Shown here: positions 43,766 through 52,187 of the stretch, piece by piece | Numbering within the stretch: the stretch's first letter is position 1 | Layout: each line of letters begins with the position of its first letter | NCBI RefSeq assembly: GCF_900120005.1 | Contig: NZ_LT635448.1 | Location: forward strand, 310,001-374,000 | Length of the DNA stretch: 64,000 nucleotides | Source of the DNA: Holdemania sp. Marseille-P2844 | Lineage (GTDB): Bacteria > Bacillota_I > Bacilli_A > Erysipelotrichales > Erysipelotrichaceae | Direction of reading: 5' to 3' | Translations under genes and position numbers: made by a program | The notes under the pieces: model-generated | What the model saw: the letters and a program-made list of their open reading frames with translations, nothing else | The model's database searches: none | Told to the model about the DNA's origin: nothing

Positions 43766-45136
43766 ATGACGCGACGTCTTCAATTCAAGGTCGATCTGAT
43801 TCACGGACCGATCTTTCAAAGCTTGCTTTTCTTTGCGATACCGCTGTTTTTTTCCAATGTGTTTCAGCAGTTATACAATACCGTCGATACGATGATCGTC
43901 GGCCATGCGCTGGGCGATTTGTCACTGGCGGCGATCGGTTCCTGCGCCGCGATTTATGATTTGCTGATCGGTTTCGCGTTAGGCATCGGCAACGGTCTGG
44001 CGATCGTGACGGCGCGCAGCTACGGCGCCAACGATACGGAGCTGCTTAAAAAATCGGTGGCGGCTTCGATCGTGATCGGCCTTTTGACTTCGCTGGTGCT
44101 GACAGTAGGCGCGGAAGTGATTTTAATGCCGTTGCTGAAAATGCTGGATACGCCGCCGGAGATCATCGCCGAGGCGTTCAGCTACATTTCGGTGATCACG
44201 CGGTTCACGCTGGTCATGTTCGCGTATAATTTGTGCGCGGGTCTGCTTCGGGCGATCGGCAACAGCTTCATGCCGCTGGTCTTTTTAGTTTTATCGTCAT
44301 GTCTGAACATCGGGCTGGATCTGTTTTTCATCACGCAGCTGCACATGGGCGTCGGCGGGGCGGCGGTTGCGACCGTCATCGCGCAGGGAATTTCCGTCGT
44401 CTTGTGTCTGATTTATATTTTGAAGAAAGCGCCGGTCTTAATTCCGCAGCGCCGGCACTTTAAAATCGAGCGGGGGATTTATGCGGAGATGTTAGGTCAG
44501 GGCTTGTCGATGGGCTTTATGGGCAGCATCGTTGCGGCAGGTTCCGTCGTGCTGCAGTATGGCATCAACAATCTTGGAACGCTGGTGATCGCGGGGCATA
44601 CCGCGGCGCGCAAGCTGTTCATGTTCTTCAATATGCCGTTTTCCGCCATGGCGATGGCGATTTCGACGTTTGTTTCACAGAACCGGGGCGCGGATCAGCG
44701 GACGCGGATTCTCAAGGCGATGCGGTGCGCTGTGCTGTATGATATCGCGATGGCCGCAGGAGTAACCGTGATTCTGTTGTTGTTCGCGCCGGCTCTGGTT
44801 CAGCTGATTTCCGGCTCGCAGGAGGCTGTCGTGCTGAACAACGGAGCCTTGTATCTGCGGGTAGTCGGACCGTTCTATGCCGTTCTGGGCGTCTTGTTGG
44901 AAACCCGGTACGCGCTGCAGGGATTAGGCGCCAAAATGATTCCGCTGGTGTCGAGTGTAATCGAGCTGTTGGGAAAGATTGTATTCGCGTTCGTGTTCAT
45001 TCCAAGGTTTCAGTATCTCGCGGTGATTTTCTGCGAACCGGTGATCTGGTGTCTGATGACGGCGCAGTTGATTTACGCTTATGCTGCCCATCCTTATATC
45101 CGAGGAGAAAAAGGAAAAGCGGAATTATCGGTTTAA
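43766..45136 (+). CDS. MATE-family efflux transporter (third)
   Basis: A 456-residue MATE protein with the expected twelve helices and the sequence Q-Q-L-Y-N-T-V-D-T-M-I-V-G-H-A-L-G, typical of a large Firmicute branch. It follows the AEC gene closely. In this setting it could export toxic aglycones released from beta-glucosides, but no sequence feature proves the cargo. Confidence 0.88.
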   Translation: MTRRLQFKVDLIHGPIFQSLLFFAIPLFFSNVFQQLYNTVDTMIVGHALGDLSLAAIGSCAAIYDLLIGFALGIGNGLAIVTARSYGANDTELLKKSVAASIVIGLLTSLVLTVGAEVILMPLLKMLDTPPEIIAEAFSYISVITRFTLVMFAYNLCAGLLRAIGNSFMPLVFLVLSSCLNIGLDLFFITQLHMGVGGAAVATVIAQGISVVLCLIYILKKAPVLIPQRRHFKIERGIYAEMLGQGLSMGFMGSIVAAGSVVLQYGINNLGTLVIAGHTAARKLFMFFNMPFSAMAMAISTFVSQNRGADQRTRILKAMRCAVLYDIAMAAGVTVILLLFAPALVQLISGSQEAVVLNNGALYLRVVGPFYAVLGVLLETRYALQGLGAKMIPLVSSVIELLGKIVFAFVFIPRFQYLAVIFCEPVIWCLMTAQLIYAYAAHPYIRGEKGKAELSV

Positions 45137-45201
45137 TCAGGATCAACGTTCGTTGAGGCAAGAGAAGGGATGAATGTTCAAGGGAGGAAAAGGGGAAAAG
45201 C

Positions 45202-45993
45202 ATGAAACTGTTTGTATCAGATCTGGATGGGACATTGTATCCGCCTAACGTCACCGACAGCGGCGCGGAAAACCGGGCGGCAATTCAGCGCTGGCGGGCG
45301 GCAGGCAACGTGTTCGCGGTGGCGACTGCGCGGATTCATCAGGCTTATCCGAAAGTGTCGGCGGATCTGGGCTTTGCGGTCGATTATCTGGGCGGCAATG
45401 GGGCCGAGTTGATTTTCAGCGATGGAACGCGGATGACGCGCACCCTGAAGGCGGCGGTTTTTCTGGACGTAGCCGGCTGGCTGGCGCGGCATCATGTTGA
45501 CACGACGGTGAAAATGAATTGTCAGGGGCAATGGATCAGCAGCGACTGCCGGCATTATCCGTATGGACATCCGCACCGGCTGCGCCGTTCCCTGCTGGAT
45601 TCGGTGACGTTGGCAGAAACGACGGTCGATCCGAACGCGGAGATTTTGAATCTGGGGATCATTATCCGTCCGGATCAGCGCGACGGCGTTAAACGGGCCT
45701 TGCGGGAAAAGCTGGCGGGAACCGTGGAGATCGTCAGCTCGGATTTTGATAATCTGGATCTGGTCCGGCCGGATTGTTCCAAAGCGGCCGCGCTGGGCAT
45801 TCTTGCGGAGCGGATGGATGTACCGCTGCGCGAGGTGATTGTGATCGGCGATTCGGAAAATGACGTCGGAATGTTTGACGTTGTGGAAACGAGCTACTGC
45901 ATGGCGCAGGCGGAGCCGGAGGTCAGACAAAAAGCACGGTGGGTCGTGACGTCGGTGGCGGAAGCGCTGACGCGCGAGAGCGGCAGGGGTTAG
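45202..45993 (+). CDS. Cof-type HAD phosphatase
   Basis: A 263-residue HAD hydrolase of the Cof (IIB cap) type: motif I D-L-D-G-T at 7-11 (nucleophile D7), motif II V-A-T-A-R, motif III Lys in S-K-A-A-A-L-G and motif IV G-D-S-E-N-D-V-G-M. Such enzymes dephosphorylate sugar phosphates, flavins or PLP; the position near sugar catabolic genes suggests relief from sugar-phosphate accumulation. GGAGG lies upstream. It is the last GC-rich gene before the AT-rich insert. Confidence 0.9.
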   Translation: MKLFVSDLDGTLYPPNVTDSGAENRAAIQRWRAAGNVFAVATARIHQAYPKVSADLGFAVDYLGGNGAELIFSDGTRMTRTLKAAVFLDVAGWLARHHVDTTVKMNCQGQWISSDCRHYPYGHPHRLRRSLLDSVTLAETTVDPNAEILNLGIIIRPDQRDGVKRALREKLAGTVEIVSSDFDNLDLVRPDCSKAAALGILAERMDVPLREVIVIGDSENDVGMFDVVETSYCMAQAEPEVRQKARWVVTSVAEALTRESGRG

Positions 45994-46236
45994 GAATCTA
46001 TCTTTCCTGCTTAAAAATCGCTCAGCAGATTATGAAGACTTTAAAAAGAGGCGGAATCACGAAAAGTGTTCTGCTTTTCTTTCTATTAGGAAAGTGCATT
46101 ATTTAAGGATAGGGAACAAAGAACCCTGAGCAGAAAGCAAGATAAGAGCAGCAAGCTGCGTTGATTATAAAATCAAATAATTAATAGCGAAGATATTTTA
46201 CCTTTTTGTCAGGTGATGTCTTATTTCATGAATATG
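45994..46236. other. AT-rich gap at the left edge of the AbiE island
   Basis: No ORF, tRNA or repeat of an insertion sequence seen; base composition drops abruptly compared with the preceding gene. Confidence 0.4.
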
Positions 46237-46288
46237 ATTATTCCAAGTTAATACTATGAATATAACTTAAAGATACTATTGGAATAAT
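46237..46288. repeat. Outer inverted repeat at the abiE promoter
   Basis: ATTATTCCAA (46237-46246) and TTGGAATAAT (46279-46288), perfect 10-bp arms; the second arm contains the -35 box. Possible second regulator site. Confidence 0.55.
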
Positions 46289-46316
46289 GTCCTGAATATT
46301 GTATGATATTCGGGAC
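46279..46316 (+). promoter_or_regulatory. Promoter and operator of the AbiE operon
   Basis: TTGGAA (46279-46284), 17-bp spacer, TATGAT (46302-46307). An inverted repeat GTCCTGAATAT (46289-46299) / ATATTCGGGAC (46306-46316), one mismatch, surrounds the -10. AbiEi antitoxins are known to autoregulate by binding inverted repeats in their promoter. Confidence 0.7.
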
Positions 46317-46332
46317 AAAAGGAGGAATTAAC

Positions 46333-46941
46333 TTGGCAAATAGTTATTCCAGAAAGATTCAAGAAAGGATTCGGGATGCTGCAGAAGGAACTGTTTTCAT
46401 TGGCGCAGATTTTGCTGATATTGCAGATACAGAAACGGTAAGACGAAATTTAAATCGTTTGACACAGGCAGGCTTAATCCGACGAATTCTAAAGGGAGTT
46501 TATGAAAAGCCAGAATACAGCGAAATGCTGAAGGAATATGTAGCGGCAGATCCGGAAGTCGTGGCCAAAGCGCTGGCTCGGAATTATCACTGGAGCATTG
46601 CCCCGTGCGGGAATACAGCTCTGAATTTGTTGGGACTTTCTACACAGGTAACCGCGGTTTGGTCCTATATCAGCGATGGTCCTTATAAGACCTATGAATG
46701 GGATTCCACAAAGCTGGAATTTAAGCATCGAACAAACAAAGAGATTACGGGACTTTCCTATATGACGATCCTTGTAATTCAGGCGTTGAAAACATTGGGG
46801 AAAGCAAACGTTACAGAGAAAACGATCCAGATACTTCGTTTTCGATTAAGTAAAGAGGATAAAGAGGTTATGTTAACAGAGGCGGCAGAGTCCACGGATT
46901 GGGTTTATAATACAATTCGGAAGATTGCGGAGAGGGACTGA
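46333..46941 (+). CDS. AbiEi-family antitoxin (type IV TA)
   Basis: A 202-residue protein with an N-terminal winged helix-turn-helix (about residues 5-65; T-V-R-R-N-L-N-R-L..G-L-I-R-R-I-L-K-G-V-Y), then the C-terminal antitoxin region with the A-P-C-G-N-T-A-L-N-L-L-G-L motif common in DUF6088/AbiEi proteins. It should repress the operon and counteract the AbiEii toxin without binding it. A strong GGAGG at 46321-46325 points to TTG 46333 as start; an ATG at 46303 lies inside the operator and is upstream of the promoter's likely transcript start. Encoded in an AT-rich island. Confidence 0.8.
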   Translation: MANSYSRKIQERIRDAAEGTVFIGADFADIADTETVRRNLNRLTQAGLIRRILKGVYEKPEYSEMLKEYVAADPEVVAKALARNYHWSIAPCGNTALNLLGLSTQVTAVWSYISDGPYKTYEWDSTKLEFKHRTNKEITGLSYMTILVIQALKTLGKANVTEKTIQILRFRLSKEDKEVMLTEAAESTDWVYNTIRKIAERD

Positions 46942-46945
46942 GAAA

Positions 46946-47947
46946 GTGATCAATGTTGCTAGATTTTCGGACAATGATAAAAGGATACTCTTCAGAAACA
47001 CAGCTCATAAAATGGGGTTGAATGATACCGTTGTAGAAAAGGACTTCTGGGTTTGCTTTACACTCGATTATTTATTTCATCGGTCTCCTTGGATGGATTT
47101 TATAACATTTAAGGGGGGGACCAGCCTTTCAAAAGCCTTCAATCTGATCAGCCGGTTTTCGGAAGATATTGATCTGATCCTGGACTGGCGGATATTAGGA
47201 TATGGCAAAGACGAGCCTTGGGAACAGCGTTCAAACACAAAGCAGGATGCATTTAACAAAGAGGCCAACATCAGGGCAGAGATTTTTTTAAATGAAATTT
47301 TCTGCCCGGCAATCAGGAAGGATTTATCACAAGAGCTTGGCTGTGAAGTAAACATTAAAATGGATGAAAAAGAAAAGCAAACAGTCATTTTTTCTTATCC
47401 GAAACTGTTTACCAATACCGGAATCCTGCAGGTGATTCGTTTGGAAATTGGAGCCTTGGCGGCATGGACGCCAGCGATGACAGCCGAGATCACACCCTAT
47501 GCCGCGAAGTATTATCCGGATATTTTTCGCCAGAAAAGCACCTCCATTTTGACTGTGGCTCCAGAACGGACATTTTGGGAAAAGGCTACAATCTTACATC
47601 ATGAGGCGAACAGGCCGGAACATTTGGAAATGCCCCAGCGCTATTCCCGACATTATTATGACGTATATCGAATGGCTGATTCCCCAGTAAAGGAATCTGC
47701 CTTTTCGCAGCTTGATCTTCTGAAGAAGGTTGTGAACTTCAAAATGAAGTTTTATCCACGGGCTTGGGCAAAGTATCCGGAAGCTGTGCCAGGGACGTTA
47801 AAGCTTATACCAGCGGAGTATCGTTTTGCAGCTTTGAAGGCAGACTACGAGGCTATGAAAGATATGCTTTTCGGAGATGTTCCTGAGTTTGAGACAGTTA
47901 TCGCTGGAGTCCGGGAATTGGAAAAAGAAATCAACATGCTCAAATAA
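46946..47947 (+). CDS. AbiEii-family nucleotidyltransferase toxin
   Basis: A 333-residue DNA polymerase beta-like nucleotidyltransferase. The diagnostic motifs are F-K-G-G-T-S-L-S-K-A-F and, 10 residues later, S-E-D-I-D-L-I-L (metal-binding Asp pair). Other conserved blocks are E-K-D-F-W-V near the N-terminus and R-T-F-W-E-K-A-T-I-L-H in the C-terminal half. Family members pyridylate or otherwise modify tRNA/GTP-dependent targets and cause growth arrest or phage abortive infection. GTG start after GAGAGGG, 4 bases past the antitoxin stop. Confidence 0.9.
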   Translation: MINVARFSDNDKRILFRNTAHKMGLNDTVVEKDFWVCFTLDYLFHRSPWMDFITFKGGTSLSKAFNLISRFSEDIDLILDWRILGYGKDEPWEQRSNTKQDAFNKEANIRAEIFLNEIFCPAIRKDLSQELGCEVNIKMDEKEKQTVIFSYPKLFTNTGILQVIRLEIGALAAWTPAMTAEITPYAAKYYPDIFRQKSTSILTVAPERTFWEKATILHHEANRPEHLEMPQRYSRHYYDVYRMADSPVKESAFSQLDLLKKVVNFKMKFYPRAWAKYPEAVPGTLKLIPAEYRFAALKADYEAMKDMLFGDVPEFETVIAGVRELEKEINMLK

Positions 47948-47968
47948 GCATAATTCGGTGAGGATTTT

Positions 47969-48237
47969 GTGTTTTTAGATTATTTCCATCGTCCTGTGAT
48001 GGCAACAGAAGAACGGGAAGAACGCTTTAAAACTATTATTTAAAGATCAAGGATCTGCCTCCGCTGATCCTTGATGACGAAGATCGGAATGTTTATTATG
48101 AAGCGCTGCAAGCGTATGACGAACAGGAAGATGCGGAAGCCATGCGGACGTTTATTGAATTTTCGTTGATCAAAGCATGGAAAAAAATGCATGAAAGAAA
48201 GCGCCTGAGAAATCAGTTGCTGGATCATAAACGCTGA
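47969..48237 (+). pseudogene. Fic-family C-terminal remnant with frameshift
   Basis: GTG 47969 opens a short frame ending at 48041. From 48040 the neighbouring frame encodes a 65-residue segment (L-P-P-L-I-L-D-D-E-D-R-N-V-Y-Y-E-A-L-Q-A-Y-D) that matches the usual C-terminus of Fic-domain proteins following the catalytic loop. The catalytic H-P-F-x-(D/E)-G-N part is absent, so this is a dead fragment. It follows the AbiE pair and supports an island made from defence/toxin gene parts. Confidence 0.6.
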
Positions 48238-48259
48238 AGACTGGAAACAGTCTTTTTTG
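48237..48259 (+). terminator. Terminator at the right end of the AbiE island
   Basis: AAGACTG-GAAA-CAGTCTTTTTT, perfect 7-bp stem and T-run. Confidence 0.85.
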
Positions 48260-48398
48260 TTGTTATTTCTTGAGCATCATAGAAAATTGAATCAAATTGA
48301 GAGAGTGAAGGGGAATGAGGGTGAGAATTTCATTCGATCTGACTGCATGGGCTTTTCTTCAATATTGAGAGACGTTAAAGTAAAAGCAGGAAGGGAAC

Positions 48399-50453
48399 GT
48401 GATCGGAATGGAACCTGTTTTAATGGAAGATCTTGAACGTTACTGCTTTTTATCGAAGCTGACCGGAAATCACAATGAGGATCATCCGGTATTTGTCTGC
48501 GTTGTCGGACGGATGGATAAGGAAGCAAATTGTTACCGCTATACATTGAAAATGAATAAAAATGGAGAGTGGCGGACTGTCTGCGAGTTGGAAAAACCAG
48601 GCGTCCTGTTGTTTCTCGACGCGGATACGCTGTTGTTAAGCGGGGTGAAATCCACGGATGTCCCAGCTCAGCCGAATTCTGCCCAAACCCGGTTTTCCAC
48701 ATTCTTGTGTTCGACGGAGGAATGGAAAGAAACGTTTGCGCTGCCGCTGAAGACGGCGGATGTTCAGCGATTAACGAAAACTCAGCTGTTGATCAAGGCG
48801 GAAATTCAGCTGGAAGCCGCCGATGCTTATGCTTTTAATCCGGAACAGGCTGAGGCCTGGCAAAAAACACAGCGGGAAAACGCCGATTATACCGTGCTGG
48901 AAGAACTGCCGTGGTGCGCGGATGGCCGCGGCGTTATTCAGGGAAAACGGATGCGGTTGTTTGTTTACGACACATTAACCACAGAATTATTCCCGCTGAC
49001 CGATCCGCGGATGAACTGCGGCAGCGTTTCCGCTTGTCCTGTATTGGGGAAAGCTTTGTTTACCGGGATGACCTACGAGCGGAAGGCTTCCCAACGCGAA
49101 GGCTTGTATTGCTTCGACGCTCAAACGGGAAGTATGACGACGCTGATTGAAGAAGGGGTTTACCGGCGGATCAAAGAGCCACGTTTTGTCAGCGGAACGA
49201 TCGTGTTCGCAGCGACCGATGGACTGCGATATGGCAAGAATGAATCGCTGAACTTCTACACACTGAACCCGGATACCAGCGCTGTGACGCTGTTGGCAAA
49301 GCTGGATGATCCGCTGGGCAGCTCGATCGTTACCGACTGCCGGTTAAGCAGCGGCAGCGCGGTAAAAACGGACGGGACTTCGCTATACTTTACGATGACT
49401 CAAGGCTGGACGACGCCTTTATTCCAGCTTGATCTGAAAGGAAATCTCAGACGCGTGCTGGATTTCAACGGTTCTATCGACGATTTTGACGTGACAGGAC
49501 AAACCGTGCGGTTTGTCGGTCAGCGGGCCCATCGGCTTCAGGAAATCGAACAGGCACAACTGCCGCAGGGCAAGCTGACTTCGCTGACGGGCTGGAACGC
49601 GGACGCGCTGGCGGATCGCGATGTCATCCAGCCGCGGTATCTGTCATTTCATTCTGGCGGAAGGCAGATCGACGGCTGGGTTCTGACGCCATGGCATTAT
49701 GATTCAAGCCAACGATATCCGGCGGTATTGGAAATCCACGGCGGACCCAATACCGCTTATGGTGAAGTTTTCCACCATGAAATGCAGATGCTGGCGGGCA
49801 AGGGATATTTCGTTCTTTTCTGCAATCCGGTCGGCTCCGTCGGCCGCGGGGACGCGTTTGCGGATATCCGCGGGCGGTATGGCTGCGAGGATTATCAAAA
49901 TTTGACTGATTTTCTCGACGAAGCCATTCAGGCCTATCCGGCGATCGATCCAAAACGAATCGCGGTGAGCGGGGGCAGCTACGGCGGGTTTATGGTCAAC
50001 TGGATGATCGGCCATACACATCGCTTTGACTGCGCCATCAGTCAGCGCTCCATCGCCAATTTTATGACGATCTACGGTCTCAGCGACTTCGGCTATTATT
50101 TCGTGCGCGATCAGCTGAGCGCGGATCCGCTGAATGAACAGGATCAGGCCAGGCTGTGGCGCCATTCGCCGCTGCGCTATGCCGGACAGGTCAAGACGCC
50201 GACGCTGTTTCTGCATTCGGAAGACGATCATCGCTGTTCGATCAGCGAGGGCTTGCAGATGTTTACCGCTTTGAGCGATCGCGGCGTACCGACCCGGATG
50301 GTGTGCTTCAAGGGTGAACATCATGAGCTGAGCCGCAGCGGCAAGCCGCTGCACCGTCTGCGCCGGCTCGCGGAAATCCAGCGCTGGCTTGACCGCTATT
50401 GTCCAGCGAACGGATCATCGGAAGCGACGTTTTCAGGGAAAGAAGGACGTTAA
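48399..50453 (+). CDS. S9-family serine peptidase (acylaminoacyl/prolyl oligopeptidase-like)
   Basis: A 684-residue protein with an N-terminal beta-propeller (about 1-420) and a C-terminal alpha/beta-hydrolase domain. The catalytic triad is visible: Ser527 in G-G-S-Y-G-G-F, Asp in S-E-D-D-H-R-C (about 609-610) and His in G-E-H-H-E-L (about 640). No signal peptide, so it trims small peptides in the cytoplasm. GTG 48399 (AGGA 7 bases upstream) or ATG 48408 could start it. It lies directly before the RAT-controlled M81 cluster but is outside that control. Confidence 0.88.
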   Translation: MIGMEPVLMEDLERYCFLSKLTGNHNEDHPVFVCVVGRMDKEANCYRYTLKMNKNGEWRTVCELEKPGVLLFLDADTLLLSGVKSTDVPAQPNSAQTRFSTFLCSTEEWKETFALPLKTADVQRLTKTQLLIKAEIQLEAADAYAFNPEQAEAWQKTQRENADYTVLEELPWCADGRGVIQGKRMRLFVYDTLTTELFPLTDPRMNCGSVSACPVLGKALFTGMTYERKASQREGLYCFDAQTGSMTTLIEEGVYRRIKEPRFVSGTIVFAATDGLRYGKNESLNFYTLNPDTSAVTLLAKLDDPLGSSIVTDCRLSSGSAVKTDGTSLYFTMTQGWTTPLFQLDLKGNLRRVLDFNGSIDDFDVTGQTVRFVGQRAHRLQEIEQAQLPQGKLTSLTGWNADALADRDVIQPRYLSFHSGGRQIDGWVLTPWHYDSSQRYPAVLEIHGGPNTAYGEVFHHEMQMLAGKGYFVLFCNPVGSVGRGDAFADIRGRYGCEDYQNLTDFLDEAIQAYPAIDPKRIAVSGGSYGGFMVNWMIGHTHRFDCAISQRSIANFMTIYGLSDFGYYFVRDQLSADPLNEQDQARLWRHSPLRYAGQVKTPTLFLHSEDDHRCSISEGLQMFTALSDRGVPTRMVCFKGEHHELSRSGKPLHRLRRLAEIQRWLDRYCPANGSSEATFSGKEGR

Positions 50454-50516
50454 CCGCCTCCCTTTTTCCTTGCTGAAAAGAAAGGAAAATCCCGTCGAAT
50501 CCGGTCCGAAATAAGA

Positions 50517-50545
50517 TTGACACCTCTGACGAAATCGCTTACAAT
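50517..50545 (+). promoter_or_regulatory. Promoter of the M81 cluster, with cre-like box
   Basis: TTGACA (50517-50522), 17-bp spacer, TACAAT (50540-50545). CGAAATCGCTTACA at 50530-50543 matches the cre consensus with one mismatch and covers the -10; the ATCGCTTACAAT core is identical to that in the 27.2-kb promoter. Confidence 0.78.
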
Positions 50546-50557
50546 AAAAACGAAGTT

Positions 50558-50590
50558 GGATTGTTATTGTTTTATAAAACAAGCAAAACC
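50558..50590 (+). promoter_or_regulatory. RAT: second LicT-type antiterminator site
   Basis: GGATTGTTATTG...AAAACAAGCAAAACC, differing from the RAT at 27266 at only three positions, all in the middle of the hairpin. Confidence 0.92.
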
Positions 50591-50627
50591 AATTTGCAGG
50601 GCTTTTGTTCTGCAGATTGGTTTTTTT
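50585..50627 (+). terminator. Conditional terminator in the M81 leader
   Basis: AAAACCAATTTGCAG / CTGCAGATTGGTTTT stem and T-run, overlapping the end of the RAT as in the PTS leader. Confidence 0.92.
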
Positions 50628-50695
50628 GTTTTTCAGGGTAGTTGTCCATAAAATTACAGTTCAGCTTGCAGGACATGGAAAGAGAGGAATTCCTT

Positions 50696-52144
50696 ATGAA
50701 AGTCTTGATCGGCCAGTTTGTTACGGAATCCAACGCCAACATTCCCCATCAGTGTGAAATCACGGATTATGACATCGCCTTCGGCGAGGAATGTATCCAG
50801 AAGATGCAGATCCGTCCGGTTTTTGAGAAGCACGGGATCGAGCTGATTCCTTCGATTTACGCCAATGCCGGAGCGGCGGGCGTCGTCAGTCAACACGCGT
50901 TCGCTTATATTGAAAGCTGCTTTCTGAAGGCGGTACGGGAACATCTCCATGAGATCGACGGAATTTATTTCATGCTTCATGGCGCGAGCGAGGTCGCGGA
51001 GCTGGAAGGCGGATCCGGTGATCATCACATTCTTCAGGAAGTCCGCAAGCTGGTCGGCCCTTATGTTCCGATCGCGGTGGCCTGTGATCCACATGGCAAT
51101 CTGAAACAGGACTATGTCGAATCGATTCAGATTCTGCGCAGCTATCGGCAGTCGCCGCATACAGATAAGGAAGAAACCTATGAAAAGGTGACGAGCTTGT
51201 TATGCGAGCTGCTGAAGCACCGCCAGGCAATTCACGCCGTGTACCGCAAGCTGCCGTTAATTCTGGGCGGGGAACAGAGCGTTTCCGCAGACGAACCGGT
51301 GCGCTCAATCAACCGGTACATGGACGAACTGGAACAGGATCCGCGGATTCAGAGCTGTTCCTGGCATGTCGGCTATATCCGCCATGACTGCGACGTCGCC
51401 GGCTGTGGCATCGTCGTGGTGCCGGCCCGGACCGAGGATCAGGCTTATGCGGAAACGATCGCCGATCAGTTGGCGGCGTATGTCTGGGACCGCCGCCATG
51501 AATTCCATTACACTGGTCTGACCGCAAAGCCCGAGGAAGCGCTGGCGATGACGCTGGAGTTTGAGGGCAGCCCGGCGGTGATCACCGATTCCGGAGATAA
51601 TACGACCTCCGGCGCAACCGGCTGGAACACGTTTGTGCTGCGTCAGGTGTTAGCGGTGGAGGCACTGAAAAAAAGCTTCCTGTTCGCACCGATCTGCGAT
51701 CCGAAGACCGCGGATCAGCTGAAAACCTGTCAGCCGGGCGAAACAGTCCGGATTGATCTGGGCGTGGGCTACGACGCGCTTTCAGAAAGCGTCCCGCTGG
51801 ACGTCGTCGTGAAAAGCCATGGTGAAATCGCGCGTTTTGTCGGCGAGGAACTGATCAAAGTCTTCGGCAGCTGCACGCTGGTAAGCGTCAAAGACCGGCC
51901 GATTGATATTATCATTTCAAACACCAGCCAGCCGATCATCGTCAACCCGCAGCTGCGCCACCTCGGCATCGAATGGACGGATTACGACGTCACGGTCGTG
52001 AAACAAGGCTATATCTTCCCGGATTTCAAAGCGCAGGCCCAATTCTACGTCATGTCGCTGACCGACGGTGCGACCCCGCAGGACACCGCTTCGATTCCCT
52101 TCAAGCGGATCATGCGGCCGATGTTCCCGATCGATCAGATTTAA
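50696..52144 (+). CDS. M81 family metallopeptidase, copy 4
   Basis: A 482-residue M81 protein, first gene of the RAT-controlled cluster. Ligand motifs T-E-S-N-A-N, L-H-G-A-S, C-D-P-H-G-N and Q-S-P-H-T-D are intact; tail R-P-M-F-P-I-D-Q-I. It is the closest match to copy 1 (shared M-K-V-L-I-G-Q-F start, R-Q-S-P before the last His, C-D-P-K-T later), linking the two loci. GAGAGGAA precedes ATG 50696; the open frame upstream is untranslated leader. Its control by a sugar-responsive antiterminator is the strongest evidence that these hydrolases belong to beta-glucoside metabolism. Confidence 0.9.
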   Translation: MKVLIGQFVTESNANIPHQCEITDYDIAFGEECIQKMQIRPVFEKHGIELIPSIYANAGAAGVVSQHAFAYIESCFLKAVREHLHEIDGIYFMLHGASEVAELEGGSGDHHILQEVRKLVGPYVPIAVACDPHGNLKQDYVESIQILRSYRQSPHTDKEETYEKVTSLLCELLKHRQAIHAVYRKLPLILGGEQSVSADEPVRSINRYMDELEQDPRIQSCSWHVGYIRHDCDVAGCGIVVVPARTEDQAYAETIADQLAAYVWDRRHEFHYTGLTAKPEEALAMTLEFEGSPAVITDSGDNTTSGATGWNTFVLRQVLAVEALKKSFLFAPICDPKTADQLKTCQPGETVRIDLGVGYDALSESVPLDVVVKSHGEIARFVGEELIKVFGSCTLVSVKDRPIDIIISNTSQPIIVNPQLRHLGIEWTDYDVTVVKQGYIFPDFKAQAQFYVMSLTDGATPQDTASIPFKRIMRPMFPIDQI

Positions 52145-52187
52145 AGCCAGTAAGTTCGAATCAATGTGTTCCAAGGAGGAAATCAAG

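Noticed and set aside
45994-48259. Insertion sequence or prophage carrying the AbiE pair
   Set aside because: No transposase, integrase, terminal repeat or tRNA attachment site was visible; only base composition supports transfer.
51973-52187. N-terminal extension of M81 copy 5 into copy 4
   Set aside because: Open frame overlaps the coding end of copy 4 and lacks a ribosome site, while AAGGAGG sits before ATG 52188.
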